Below are positions 39,014 through 49,289 of a stretch of DNA of 64,000 bases, one piece after another; position 1 is the stretch's first letter, and each line of letters starts with the position of its first letter. A program made the position numbers and the translations under genes. Source of the stretch: Amoebidium appalachense (Eukaryota > Ichthyosporea); contig CAVNZM010000005.1 of the NCBI GenBank assembly GCA_963693365.1, positions 3,658,001-3,722,000 of the forward strand, given 5' to 3'. The notes below the pieces were generated by a model. That model did not search any database, was not told the DNA's origin, and was given only the letters and a program-made list of their open reading frames with translations.

Positions 39014-41080
39014 TAGGGAGAGGCCATTGGTCTGCCTTAGTGATCCGATTCAGAGCCCTGTAATCGTTCACTAGACGCCAAGACCCGTCGGGCTTCTTAA
39101 CCAATAGCACCGGACTTCTCCACGGACTCGAACTATGCTCCACATGACCCTTTTTTAACATATCACTCACTATTATTAGCGCATCCGACAATTTATACTG
39201 CTCCATTCTATAGCTAGGCATCACTACCGGCCTATTATCACCTGTGTCGATCTGCATTTCAAACCCTTTAACGAAGCCTACTTCGTTATCATCGGCCAGA
39301 AATGCAAACCGAGTCCTATCAAATAACTTAGCTAACAATTTTTTCTGTTCTACCGTCCAATCCCCCTCCTTCATACCAAACGGCAATACTAACTCCGGGT
39401 TACCCCCATCACAAGTGGATGCATCCTTATTCACCGGAGTGCCACTTAACATTTCACCTCCTGTATTACATCGGTGCTGCTCGGGGTGAGGTTGAGGTAC
39501 CTCCGGATATAGGCGGTCACCCTTAGCACCCCCCCCTCCCCCCGGCACACCAATGCCCCCGGGCAATTCCTGATGAGTTAGTGCATGTATGTGGGGGGCC
39601 AGGTCTGTGGCCACCCTGCCCCCCACGGTGTTGGTTAACCCGTCAGATCCACGGGTTAGACCAACACCCTCCCCCCCTGCCTGCACATTCTCACACCCGG
39701 GGTGACCGTCCTTCCTCGTGGGGGTCGGGGGAGTGGGACCGGTGCTGTCCCGGTCCCCCCCCCATCGTGTCGGGTGACATTTTGGTGGCTAACGTTAAAT
39801 AAAGTTGTTCCCCCTCCTCCTGAGTCACCCTTCGAGCCGGCATCCTCCTTTTGGGTAATAAGAGAGACCTCTATACTACCAATCTCATTAGTGAAACTAC
39901 CGACGGAAACACCTGACCTAATCACTATAGGCTCGATGCCCGGATTCACTAATTCTATTTCTATTGTCTTATCCGGCCATACCCTACTAAGGGTCCATTG
40001 GGCCACCTCCTGAAATGGGGTTTTCGGAGTGAAAACCCCTAAATCCCCTATCCTAACATGATTGCCGGCTCGGACACGTACCGTTTGGCACTGATAAGGC
40101 TCGATTACTACTTCAGCTACCGTTCTAGCACCAGACTGATAACCGTCGAGCCCATCATGGGTTTTAATTTTAACGCCGGACTGTAATTCTAAAACATTCG
40201 TACGTTCAAACAAAGCATTCACATGTCTACGGAAAAATGGGGCTCCCAACAAAACACTTTGAGCTAAATCCTTAACCACATAACAAGCAATATGCATAGC
40301 CTGGCCACCTATCTCACACGGCAACACACAAACACCTTCCACAGACATACTACTATTATTAGCACTGCCTAAGGCTGTGCTAGAAGCATCTAAAATAGGA
40401 ATTTCCCCTCCGGCCTGATTAAAACGACGAATAAACGAAGCATGCACACAATTAACCTGAGCCCCTCCATCGAGCAAAGCAACAGCCTTCAACTTCCCAT
40501 CGGCTAACCATACGTCTATATAATGCCGGCTAAAACCAACTAAATCCTCCTCCAATTCAAGCAACACATCATCACTCACACCCAATCCCTGCCCACGAAG
40601 ACTCACACCCTCGATACCTACGTGCAACATACCTACCTGTGGTGCCTGCACGGGTGGGGTGGGGTGTGTATGTGGTGTGGGTGGTGGTGGAGTGTGTGTG
40701 TGTGATGTGTGGGTGGGTGGTGTGTGTGTGTTTGGTGTATGTGTGGGTGTGTGTGTGGGTGTAGGTGTGTCTGCAACCGTCGTATGTTGTTGTGGTGGTG
40801 TGTTTCTACGTGTCTGTGCCTTCCCCCCCTTCCCCCTTTACTCGTGTGTGTCCCCCCCCCCTCCCGGAAACAATGGCACAGAAACCCCCTCCGGTGTGGT
40901 TAGAATAAACACCGGGTTGGGACAAGAAACACTGAGACCATCCACTTGTGGCTGGGGAACCTCCCCCAACCACAAAACATTCACACCATTCATACCTTTG
41001 GTAGAGTCACCCCACAAACATTCATGCCATACCACCTCGACGCTGTCTTGAGGACCCACGACGATGCCCGGCTCCCACAC
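39014..41080 (-). CDS. Element B Pol (protease and partial RT), degraded
   Basis: Protease is carried at 40651-39656, with ALLDGGAQVNCV at the active site (DGG instead of the usual DSG/DTG) and LLGAPFF later. RT starts in a different frame at about 39690 and is recognisable by VMPSYRMEQYKLSD, SPWRSPVLLVKKPDGSWR and DYRALNRITKADQWPLPN, ending at 39014 before the YxDD block. A further Pol-like segment lies at 41080-40838. Frame changes occur in G-rich stretches (near 39690 and 40650-40850), and the 3' half of pol is missing, so this copy is dead. Confidence 0.75.
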
Positions 41081-41215
41081 GTATCGGGGCGGTGAGGGGG
41101 CAAAGGGAAGCTTAGCCTGGGGTGGGGGAGGGTGAAGGTTCTCTGCAACCTGGGGGGGACCGATACTGTCCCCCCCCCCTCCCTCAGTGACCCCAGCTTC
41201 CCCCTCCCCCGGAAC

Positions 41216-42550
41216 TCAATAGCTCTTGTAACTACGGCAATATGCAGCAGAGTGCCCTTGCCGGCCACAAAAGTAACATGCACCAAAGAAGGGGCCAGGG
41301 GGGACTTCAAAACCTTGGCGCAAAGCATAACCGGGAGCCCGGTCATGCTGGGGGGGCCCACCGTGTGCACCACGGCCCCCCTTCCCCCCCTGCCCCCCTC
41401 GGCCTCTCTCACCACCATTTCCACCCCTCCCTCTACCCTGCCCAGCACCACGAGCAAGATAAGGGGCAAACCTCTCGGTGAACTGCTGCTGTTGTCCTCC
41501 ACGTCCACCTCGGCCACGACCGCCGTGTCCACCCCGGTCGCCGCCACGGCCACCCCGGTAGCCGAAGCCCCCTCGGCCCGAGAAGACGGCCTGGGAGAGC
41601 TCGGCAACCTGCTTGACCAACATGGTGAGTGCATCTGGCTGTTCACCCTCTTTTTTCTCTTTTTCCCCCTTCGGTCCACTCTCCTTCTTTTTCTTGTCTA
41701 CTTCCATCACTTCCTTTTTATCCCTCTTATTGAACTTCACCTCGTGCATGGCAAGCAAGTGACGTTTAACATGCAACACCACCTCATCTACATCATCATG
41801 CTCCCCAAACATGCGTGCAGTGTCTGTGTTTACAGAGAGAGCCTTACGAGCAAACTCGAATTTTTCCCTATCACTCACGTCACCTGCTAACTCACAAAGG
41901 TCTTCAAAGACCCGATACTCCCTCTCAAAGAATGCACGAGCTTCTACGGGGGACATATCTAAAGTGGGAAAGGTATACTTCCATTCTCTGAGCTGGGCCC
42001 GGAAGGTACGGCGCCGGTCGGCCGTCAGGTATCGGCCGACGAGCCGGGCCGTATACTCGAGCTCGTTTTCCGGCCGTGTGAAGGCCTCGAGCTCCCCGTC
42101 CACGTCGTCGGTGCTGTTCTCGTCCTCGTCGTCGGGGATGAACCGTGCGGCCAGACGTTTCTGGCCGAGTGTCCGTGACACCATCTCGTCCCTTCCCTCG
42201 TCGTACTGCTGCTCGTATATACGAGCCGTCACCTGGGGGGCCTGCTCGGCCCGGTACGGGTGCTCCTCCATCAGGGTGCATAAGTCGGCCATTGTTTTGT
42301 GGTCGATGCACTGTTTGATCATTAAGCACGAGGCCGCCACAGTGGGGGCCTTCTTTGTGTCTAGCACTAGTGTGGGTGTGTTAGCTAGGAGTGTCCTGAG
42401 CCACCTAGGTATTTCTGAGTCGTGTTTGAGTATAAAACTGAAAGCTGTGGTCTGTCTAACGTCTAGTGTATGAACCTGTGGTACCTGTGTGTGCAGGGAG
42501 CTATCCTCCGCTGCCAGTGCGTAGAACATGTCTACGTTAAACTGAGCCAT
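41216..42550 (-). CDS. Element B Gag
   Basis: About 444 residues from ATG 42550. It has a helical capsid-type region sharing RPENELE and related segments with the Gag of element C, then a Lys/Glu linker, an RGG-rich tail (GRGGFGYRGGRGGDRGG) and one standard zinc knuckle CYFCGRQGHSAAYC near 41275-41230. It is intact. It packages element RNA in virus-like particles. Confidence 0.85.
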   Translation of the reverse strand: MAQFNVDMFYALAAEDSSLHTQVPQVHTLDVRQTTAFSFILKHDSEIPRWLRTLLANTPTLVLDTKKAPTVAASCLMIKQCIDHKTMADLCTLMEEHPYRAEQAPQVTARIYEQQYDEGRDEMVSRTLGQKRLAARFIPDDEDENSTDDVDGELEAFTRPENELEYTARLVGRYLTADRRRTFRAQLREWKYTFPTLDMSPVEARAFFEREYRVFEDLCELAGDVSDREKFEFARKALSVNTDTARMFGEHDDVDEVVLHVKRHLLAMHEVKFNKRDKKEVMEVDKKKKESGPKGEKEKKEGEQPDALTMLVKQVAELSQAVFSGRGGFGYRGGRGGDRGGHGGRGRGGRGGQQQQFTERFAPYLARGAGQGRGRGGNGGERGRGGQGGKGGRGAHGGPPQHDRAPGYALRQGFEVPPGPFFGACYFCGRQGHSAAYCRSYKSY

Positions 42551-42588
42551 TGTGTGGTGTGTGCCCAAACTTGTGTGGTTGTGTTTAT

Positions 42589-42620
<32 letters not shown>

Positions 42621-42621
42621 C
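42589..42621. repeat. A tract (minus strand) in the element B leader
   Basis: A run of about 31 T on the plus strand, so A in the element B transcript, lies between its LTR and gag. Confidence 0.8.
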
Positions 42622-42709
42622 TGTGTGGTTGAGGTGTAGCAACAGCCCAGAAGGAACTGTCACCGCGTTACCCTAGCGCGAAAAACCGCACTAAAAGAAA
42701 GGTGTAGCT

Positions 42710-43180
42710 TGTCGTATCCTAATATATGTGTACTAGAGACGCGGCACTCTACTAAGTGTACACACACGAAAAGGAACGAACGTGTATAGAAAAACGGTAA
42801 AGTTTATTAAGACCAGGCTCCGACGGGCAACTTAGATCCGAACGGAATGAGTCTAAGTAACGACTGAGGCCATCAAGGCCGTGCCCTACAAGATCATCAT
42901 CACCTGGCCCCCTACGATGCCACATTCCATTAACATTCCGATCTACTTTTATCGTGCGCCTGCACGAGCTAAGTCGATCTACTCAACTAATATATTTATC
43001 CAAGTCTCACCCCTCACCCTCCCCCTAGTGGCACCGCAGAGTCTAAATCTACATTTCATACTATCCTCCCCCCCCTCCCTCCCCCCTTTCCTCTACATCT
43101 ACATATATAAATATGTTTGGCAACATATACTATCAAACCTTGCCAATCCTTACAAAAGGGCTTCTGCCCGAACAATGACA
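42710..43180 (-). repeat. Element B LTR (single)
   Basis: About 471 bp. Minus strand starts TGTCATTG and ends ACGACA, matching the ends of element C LTRs (TGTCATGT...ACGACA), and is followed by AGCTACACC as in C. AATAAA occurs near 42810 on the minus strand. The exact 5' edge is inferred from the TGTC/GACA ends. Confidence 0.6.
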
Positions 43181-43349
43181 TTCCTAAGTCCTCCTACGAT
43201 CTATCCTACACACTAATTAGAATTCTATTGGATGGCTGTCCCGGCTGACGTGGTCCAATGCCCTGCGCCGGCAGAGGCAAGGTGATGCACGCAGCTGCAC
43301 AGCTATCTTGAGGCCCCGGACTTGATCTTGATGATCTGTGACCCGGGCC

Positions 43350-43389
<40 letters not shown>

Positions 43390-43433
43390 ATCTCGATCGT
43401 AGACTTAGGCTAATCTGCTGAGACGGATTAGTA
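43181..43433. other. Unassigned segment between element B LTR and element A
   Basis: 253 bp that is neither LTR of B nor coding sequence of A. It has a C run of about 39 (43350-43388) and complex flanks, and ends GACGGATTAGTA at the resumed element A frame. It could be part of a third, lost insertion or filler from a rearrangement. Confidence 0.45.
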
Positions 43434-43774
43434 TATGTCACACGCTCCGCCGCAGCGACAGCGCAGGCACAAGCTGCCACCCACCCACCCCCAGCTGAAC
43501 CCACGAAACCTAATACCACGCCGCCAGAATTTATTCCCCCAAAAGCGGATGGACGAATGCCCACCTATGAACAGTATGTGTCAGCACAGAAGGCTGATAA
43601 ACACATTGCGAAAGTCAGGGCCTACCTGGAAAAAGCACCGGGCTACGAATTATTTGGCAACGAAATCGCGATGGAAGCTAGTCGCTGCACCATAGACAAT
43701 GACCTTGTGTATGTGTGGGTCCTAGAACAGCGTGGCCCCCGCAAACCCAGCAAGGAACCACGAATTTGGGTGCC
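43434..43774 (+). CDS. Element A Pol, linker and start of integrase
   Basis: The frame of RNase H resumes after element B and runs through a Pro/Ala-rich linker and MPTYEQYVSAQKADKHIAKV to WVP, where element C interrupts it. Its continuation is at 47272. Confidence 0.75.
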
Positions 43775-44382
43775 TGTCATGTGCTGAGCTGATTCGTATT
43801 AGTTTACTTCTATATTTTGTGTTTTGGTGAGTTAATTTCGGGGGTTTTCTTGCATAGTGATGCCGGGGTCTAAATGGGGTATGAGGAGATTAATCAGTGG
43901 TATGGGGAGAATCTGATGCAGCGGCGGCTGATTGTTTGGTGCGCGCGTGCATGCCCCATGCCTCTGCGTACTCTCCATGTTAAATGTTGTATTGCTTCTT
44001 GCTGTGTGCGTGGCGAGACCCATGTTGCCTGCTCGCGTGTGTGTATGCTTATTGTATGTATTGTGAGTAAACGTGTGTACGTGTTGTAGTGCTGTAGGGG
44101 TGTCTGAGGTCGCGGTAGCCAATGGTGTGGAGTGCGTGTAGTCTGTGGGGGAGGGAGTGTTGTGATTGGCTGAATGTCACTGTGGTATTTGTCTGGCCAG
44201 TGGGCCGCGTGTCTGTGAAGTGTCTCGCGGGGTCGCGGGCTTTTGGAAGTTCTTCTCAGAACACAAAAAACTCGCTTCCCACCCAACTCAAAGAAAAGTT
44301 TATACGTATACACAGTTTCGAGCCCCTTTAAGCGTGCAGATAGTTAGAGTAGTTTGTATACACTCTGTTTGTTGCCACGACA
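43775..44382 (+). repeat. Element C left LTR
   Basis: Starts TGTCATGTGC and ends GCCACGACA. Short frames inside it repeat in the right LTR and are not genes. Confidence 0.95.
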
Positions 44383-44405
44383 AGCTACACCCCCTTTCTC
44401 TGCAG
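44383..44405 (+). other. Post-LTR sequence of element C (presumed primer site)
   Basis: AGCTACACC immediately follows the left LTR, and the same nine bases follow the element B LTR. It lacks the TGG expected for priming by a tRNA 3' end, so these elements may prime differently (internal tRNA fragment or self-priming). Confidence 0.4.
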
Positions 44406-44495
44406 TTTTTTGCAGGGAGGGGGCACACGCACTGTTAGTCCTTCAGGGCTGTTGCTTTCACCCCTAGTTTTTTTTTCTTTTCACGCCTAGCGGTT

Positions 44496-45717
44496 ATGAG
44501 TGGCTTTGACTTAGGACTTTTTCGACAGTTAGAGGTAAAAGAAACATACGCACACACAGGCCTACAGCTAGCAACAGTTGGCATAGGCAACATGAGCAGT
44601 AGGACTAGTATCACAGGGGACTTAGTCCTCGCTAAGGACCTCGCCCTCCCTAGGTGGCTTAGCAAGCTCAGGGCTGTTTGCCCAGCAGAGGCCACTGAGG
44701 GGAAGGACGTCCAAACCCCTCGAAGGATGGCCACACTCATCATGAACACGGTGGGCTCCTCAATGCTGGAGTTCCAGAAAGTGCTTGAAAGCACACAACT
44801 GCCTACCGACGAGCCGTCTGTGCGCACGGTTGCGTACGCCCGCACAGTGGCGGGTGGAGCCCGCAACCCGGCCGCACTCCAGCTGGCCGCCCGCTACGAA
44901 GCGGCCAACGCACAGGTGCCTATTGTTACAGGCGGCTCCGGGGACGTGGTGGAGGTTTTGCGCCCCGAGAATGAGCTTGAGTGGCTTGACAGGGCGGTGG
45001 CCAAGTACCTGGACGACGGACGACGACGGGAGTTTGACGCTGATCTCAGACAAGCTAAGTTTACTTACCCCCCCCCTCACCATGTCTGTGACCGAAGCTA
45101 GAACCCACTTTGAGCTGTTTGAAGAAAATTTTCGTGCTCTTGTGTTTCTTGCTGGGTTGGAGAATGATGCTCGTGGAAAGTTTCATGCTGCTCGCTCTCT
45201 GTTTGTAGATAGCAGTCAGTTTGGTGAGCTGTTTGCTCAGCATGAAGAGCAGCATGAGGTAGACTTGGCGTGGAGGGCGGTGAAGAGGCGGTTTTTAGCG
45301 CAGTTTGAGAGTAAGCTGGCTATGAGGGATAAGCATGCTGCTGAGGTCATGGAGGTAAAGCATGGGGCTGGGCAGGACACGCCTACACTCACTGCTCTCT
45401 TGAAGCAGGTGGCTGTGCTCACCAAGCGTCTGGAGGAGAAGGACCAGGAGGGGGACCGGTACAGAGGAGACAGGTACCGGGACCGTGAGAGGGAGGAGGG
45501 CAGAGGCCTCAGAGGGGACCGGCGGCGGTCACCCTCCCCACGGCGCTACCAGCCCTACCAGCCACGGCCACAACGGGATGATGGGCCAGGCTGGCGTCGT
45601 CGGGCGGGACAGCAAGAGCCGGCGCCGGACTCTTTCCCAGGCACCTGCGACAACTGCAAGGAGCGGGGGCACACATACGCGTGGTGCAAACAGCCCCGTC
45701 GTGGGGGACGTCGGTGA
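44496..45717 (+). CDS. Element C Gag (one frame discontinuity)
   Basis: Starts MSGFDLGLFRQLEVKETYAH. The first part shares RPENELE and neighbouring residues with element B Gag. At the C8 run 45069-45076 the alignment with B moves to the +1 frame, which continues through MSVTEARTHFELFEENF, a Lys/Arg/Asp linker and a standard zinc knuckle CDNCKERGHTYAWC (about 45649-45690) to a stop at 45717. The discontinuity may be a real mutation, an error in the C run or frameshifting. About 400 residues in total. Confidence 0.8.
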
Positions 45718-46661
45718 CCGTGTTGCAGGTATGAAGGTTTTATTAGAGGGTAGGCCGTCTCTTGGGTTGTTGTTGTTGTATGGGAGTTGTGTGGTGTTAT
45801 TTTTCGGCATATTTTCTACTGGTGCCTGGCGTTTTCGACGTGTGTATGAGTCCTGTGTTGGCGACGTGTGTGGTTAGGGTCAGTGGAATAGAAAGTCCTG
45901 CTGCTGTCTGGGAGCTCGGCCCTCTGACGAGGGGGGCTGGGGGGGGGGTCGAAGTGTAGTCATGGCAGTGGCAGGCCCCCACTGTTGTGAACCCCCGTCG
46001 TCAAAGGGCCTGGTGCTGAGGCCCCTTGGAGTGGCTGCCCTGGGCCTGGTGTTGAGGCCCTTTAGAGTGGCTGCCCGTAGTGTTGTTGAGTAGTGTTGTG
46101 GTGCCCAGTGCAGCAGTAGGCCTTAGACACACCGCTGGGTAGGGCACGGTTGGGGCGGAGGCATTCCCAAACCACCGGGACCTACGTAGTAGGAGTCTTT
46201 GTCGGGTAGAGGAATGGCCAGCAAGAGAGTCTGGAGGTGTACGTCACATGAGTCTGGAGGTGTTCGTCACGGCATGTTAGGTTTTGCTAGGAATTCTTTG
46301 TGGATGGGGCATGCTGAGTGTGGTTGTATGGATGGTGTCTGTTATCATGTCTGTTGCTATGTTCCACTCGATATAACATTGTGCCAGGGGCATGGGGTTT
46401 TGGGTGCAGGTTGTGGACGGGGGCAGAGGTGCATCTACAGGGCAACGTCAGTGGCGGTTCTTATCCTTGTTTTGGGGTTGGGTTGGGTATTAACCATGGT
46501 GGGGTGGTGTGTGGATGTATGTATATGTTTTATGTTATATGTTAAATGTTGCTTCCTGCATGGGTAGCGGTAGTTGTAGTCGCTCAGCACATAACTTTAT
46601 TTTGTTTTTAGGTAGTTTTTACTGAGGTGGAACTCAGTTATTTTCTGTGCGAGGGGGGAGT
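45718..46661 (+). other. Non-coding 3' part of element C
   Basis: 944 bp with no pol homology. A short imperfect duplication (GGCCTGGTGCTGAGGCCC-type) lies around 46005-46075. The frame at 46199-46567 (about 120 residues, Cys/Val/Gly-rich with a hydrophobic stretch) has no recognised relatives. It ends in the purine tract GAGGGGGGAG (46651-46660) next to the right LTR, the polypurine tract. Confidence 0.6.
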
Positions 46662-47266
46662 TGTCATGTGCTGAGCTGATTCGTATTAGTTTACTTCTAT
46701 ATTTTGTGTTTTGGTGAGTTAATTTCGGGGGTTTTCTTGCATAGTGATGCCGGGGTCTAAATGGGGTATGAGGAGATTAATCAGTGGTATGGGGAGAATC
46801 TGATGCAGCGGCGGCTGATTGTTTGGTGCGCGCGTGCATGCCCCATGCCTCTGCGTACTCTCCATGTTAAATGTTGTATTGCTTCTTGCTGTGTGCGTGG
46901 CGAGACCCATGTTGCCTGCTCGCGTGTGTGTATGCTTATATGTATTGTGAGTAAACGTGTGTACGTGTTGTAGTGCTGTAGGGGTGTCTGAGGTCGCGGT
47001 AGCCAATGGTGTGGAGTGCGTGTAGTCTGTGGGGGAGGGAGTGTTGTGATTGGCTGAATGTCACTGTGGTATTTGTCTGGCCAGTGGGCCGCGTGTCTGT
47101 GAAGTGTCTCGCAGGGTCGCGGGCTTTTGGAAGTTCTTCTCAGAACACAAAAAACTCGCTTCCCACCCAACTCAAAGAAAAGTTTATACGTATACACAGT
47201 TTCGAGCCCCTTTAAGCGTGCAGATAGTTAGAGTAGTTTGTATACACTCTGTTTGTTGCCACGACA
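46662..47266 (+). repeat. Element C right LTR
   Basis: 605 bp, nearly identical to 43775-44382; lacks 3 bp of a TTG/TAT tract and has one A for G. Confidence 0.95.
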
Positions 47267-48613
47267 GTGCCGTCTACGCTTGTGCGCCTCGTTTTGGCCG
47301 CATGTCACGACGCCCCAACTGCAGGTCACCTCGACGCAGCACGCACCTTCCACCGTGTTACCCAGACAGCATGGTGGCCACGTGTATGGCAAGACTCGGT
47401 GCAGTGGGTAACCACATGCAAAGCCTGTCAATACCGGAAGACACCCCGAATGCAAAAGAAACTACGAATTCACGATGGTTTTATCCCCACCTATCCCTTT
47501 CAATACGTGTCTATGGACATTACTGAGATGCCTACGAAATCTGATCTCAGAGTTTCCCTGTTGGTGTTTCTCGACCTCTTCACTCGCTGGCCGGAAGTGA
47601 TTTTATTTCACAAAACACCCACAGCCGAAGATGTGGCAAAGGCATTCGAAGACTCCATCTACTGCCGTCACGGTCGTCCGGAATTTTTAGTATCAGACAA
47701 CGGCGCGAATTTGGCAGCTATGTTGGTCACAGATGTCTGTCGAGTGTTGGCTACAAAACGAATTTTTGCAAGTCCCTACAGCCCCCAGACCAATGGTGCC
47801 GTAGAGCGATTCAATCGCACACTTAAGAATATTCTTGCCACTCTCGTGCAGGATAAACACCACGAATGGATTGACTACTTACCGCAAGTACTGTTTTCCT
47901 ACCGCACCGCCTACCACTCTTCCTTGGGGGACACGCCATTCTTCATGCTTTATGGCAGAGATCCGGTCGAGCCCCCCCGCCCCCCAATTGCGGCTTCATG
48001 TGGGATGGAGACGGAGGAATACCGTCGAGAACTACTGCAACGAGTGCAGTATGCCCGGCAAACAGTCACACGAATTATGTCTGAAGCTGCCCGTCGTAGT
48101 AAAATCACGGCTAACAAAAATGCTCGTGAACCCACAGAACTCGAGGGTCTGGTGTTGAAAGCAGTCACAGACTCCACCACCGACCACAGTCTACCCACGG
48201 CACTCAGACCTAAATGGGAAGGTCCGTATCGCGTCCTGCGGCGCGTTACCGACGCCCCCATGTCTTACGAAATTCAGCGGGTTGGGTCAACGGACACCGT
48301 TCGAGCACACGCACGTCACTTGAAGCCGTATTTTCCCCGTGACGACGTTGATATGACGCCAGCCGACTCTGGTCCGCAAGATTCACCCACCCCCACCTTC
48401 GAAGTGGCAAAAATTATTGCCCACAAGTACGACTCGGCAACTGCCCAAGCCCTTTACAAAGTTCGTTGGAAAGGGTACACGGCTAAGAACGACACCTGGG
48501 AACCTCACTCCGGCCTGCAAGACACAGCCGCAGGAGCACTCACAGACTACCTAGGTACTTTGGTGGCCGGCCCTGCCAGCCAGCCCGCACGAAAGAAGCG
48601 CCGACGTCGCTAA
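47267..48613 (+). CDS. Element A integrase with C-terminal chromodomain
   Basis: After the GTGCC duplication the integrase continues: an HHCC-type zinc region ending TTCKACQYRK, a DDE core with Asp at 47516-47518 (MDITEMP), Asp at 47696-47698 (VSDNGANL) and Glu at 47804-47806 (AVERFNRTLKN) giving the D-35-E spacing, a GPY/F motif (KWEGPYRVLRRV), and a chromodomain near 48400-48560 (FEVAKIIAHKYD, LYKVRWKGYTAKNDTWEP). It ends in a basic RKKRRRR tail. The chromodomain is typical of chromoviruses and would guide integration to modified chromatin. Confidence 0.93.
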   Translation: MPSTLVRLVLAACHDAPTAGHLDAARTFHRVTQTAWWPRVWQDSVQWVTTCKACQYRKTPRMQKKLRIHDGFIPTYPFQYVSMDITEMPTKSDLRVSLLVFLDLFTRWPEVILFHKTPTAEDVAKAFEDSIYCRHGRPEFLVSDNGANLAAMLVTDVCRVLATKRIFASPYSPQTNGAVERFNRTLKNILATLVQDKHHEWIDYLPQVLFSYRTAYHSSLGDTPFFMLYGRDPVEPPRPPIAASCGMETEEYRRELLQRVQYARQTVTRIMSEAARRSKITANKNAREPTELEGLVLKAVTDSTTDHSLPTALRPKWEGPYRVLRRVTDAPMSYEIQRVGSTDTVRAHARHLKPYFPRDDVDMTPADSGPQDSPTPTFEVAKIIAHKYDSATAQALYKVRWKGYTAKNDTWEPHSGLQDTAAGALTDYLGTLVAGPASQPARKKRRRR

Positions 48614-48664
48614 CTTCCCTCAGCCTGGTGATTTACCGTCTCCAGACCATACCACCAGGCTCCC

Positions 48665-48677
48665 GAGAAGGGGGGAG
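48665..48677 (+). other. Element A polypurine tract
   Basis: GAGAAGGGGGGAG lies immediately before the right LTR and would prime plus-strand DNA synthesis. Confidence 0.75.
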
Positions 48678-49289
48678 TGTAAACATCTGTACACGCCGTA
48701 CATGTTTACTATTACGAATATACTGTACATATCATAGTGATCACGTAGATATTGTGTACATATGATCAGATCAATATCACACGCGACAGCCGCGGGCTGC
48801 GGCTCACGACTGAGCCGCGGCGCCGGCAATATGCAGTGGCCGTGCAGTCAGTATGAACCAATAGAATTCGAGAACCGCTAGGATAGGAATGCAAGTCTCA
48901 TCCACTACGGAGGCGACATCTATAGCTAAACGAACGGAACCAATAAGGAAATCAGACCCAGTTGCATAAACCTAAACGGGCTTAAGTATTGACCAATCAT
49001 TTGCCACAAAGTTATCCTTTTAGTTAGCTTCATGTTATTGGTGCACTGTGTGCACATAAAGACGACCGCACTCTTCTGACTGGTCAGAAGTCACGAAGGC
49101 ATCAATGCCACCCATCCAGATGATCCGGAACCTGGGGGCTATATAAACAAGCCGTCCCAGTACGGGGGATCACTCTGAACGAGCACATTAAATAGTAACC
49201 TGGCCGCGTGTGCCTTACTACCCGTTCTCTGTCTTTATTCTCAGATTCAGTTGTTCTCTGCCTTATCCCAACTAGTTCAACTGTTTACA
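48678..49289 (+). repeat. Element A right LTR
   Basis: 612 bp. Differs from the left LTR by two substitutions (near GGGCTGCRGCTC and GCGTRTGCC) and a 2-bp insertion (TTCTCAGATT). Confidence 0.95.

Larger units (their letters stand above)
39014..43433 (-). mobile_element. Element B: truncated LTR retrotransposon nested in A
   Basis: Minus-strand order from right to left: an unexplained 253-bp segment (43433-43181), LTR (43180-42710), Gag (42550-41216), protease and N-terminal RT (41080-39014). It ends inside RT, at PLPN, with no 3' LTR. TATGT occurs on both sides (39009-39013 and 43434-43438), with element A's frame continuing across. However, the element's own next RT codons also match the flank, so microhomology is an alternative to a target-site duplication. 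Gag is related to that of element C. Confidence 0.8.
43775..47266 (+). mobile_element. Element C: gag-only LTR retrotransposon nested in A
   Basis: LTRs at 43775-44382 (608 bp) and 46662-47266 (605 bp) differ by one 3-bp indel and about one substitution. The flanking duplication is GTGCC (43770-43774 and 47267-47271); with one copy removed the integrase frame of A is continuous. The 2.3-kb interior has a gag and about 0.94 kb without recognisable coding, but no protease, RT, RNase H or integrase. It is therefore non-autonomous and must have been mobilised by enzymes of another element. Its Gag resembles that of element B. Confidence 0.93.
33120..49289 (+). mobile_element. Element A: Ty3/gypsy chromovirus with two nested insertions
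   Basis: The LTRs (33120-33729 and 48678-49289) begin TGTAAACA and end TGTTTACA, differ by two substitutions and one 2-bp indel, and are flanked by the 5-bp duplication CTACC. The order Gag, protease, RT, RNase H, integrase, chromodomain is that of chromodomain Ty3/gypsy elements. Without nested elements B and C and their duplications it would be about 8.2 kb. It lies in the sense orientation of the host Thr-rich gene. Near-identical LTRs indicate recent insertion, and B and C are later still. Breaks in it: a +1 shift at an A10 run after RT, plus the two insertions, so this copy cannot make a full Pol. Confidence 0.95.

Noticed and set aside
41811-42473. 220-residue plus-strand frame
   Set aside because: It is antisense to the Gag of element B, which has clear capsid and zinc-knuckle features.
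43874-44438. Small frames (MGYEEINQWYGEN and others) at 43874-44438 and again at 46761-47215
   Set aside because: They lie in the two LTRs of element C and are duplicated with them.
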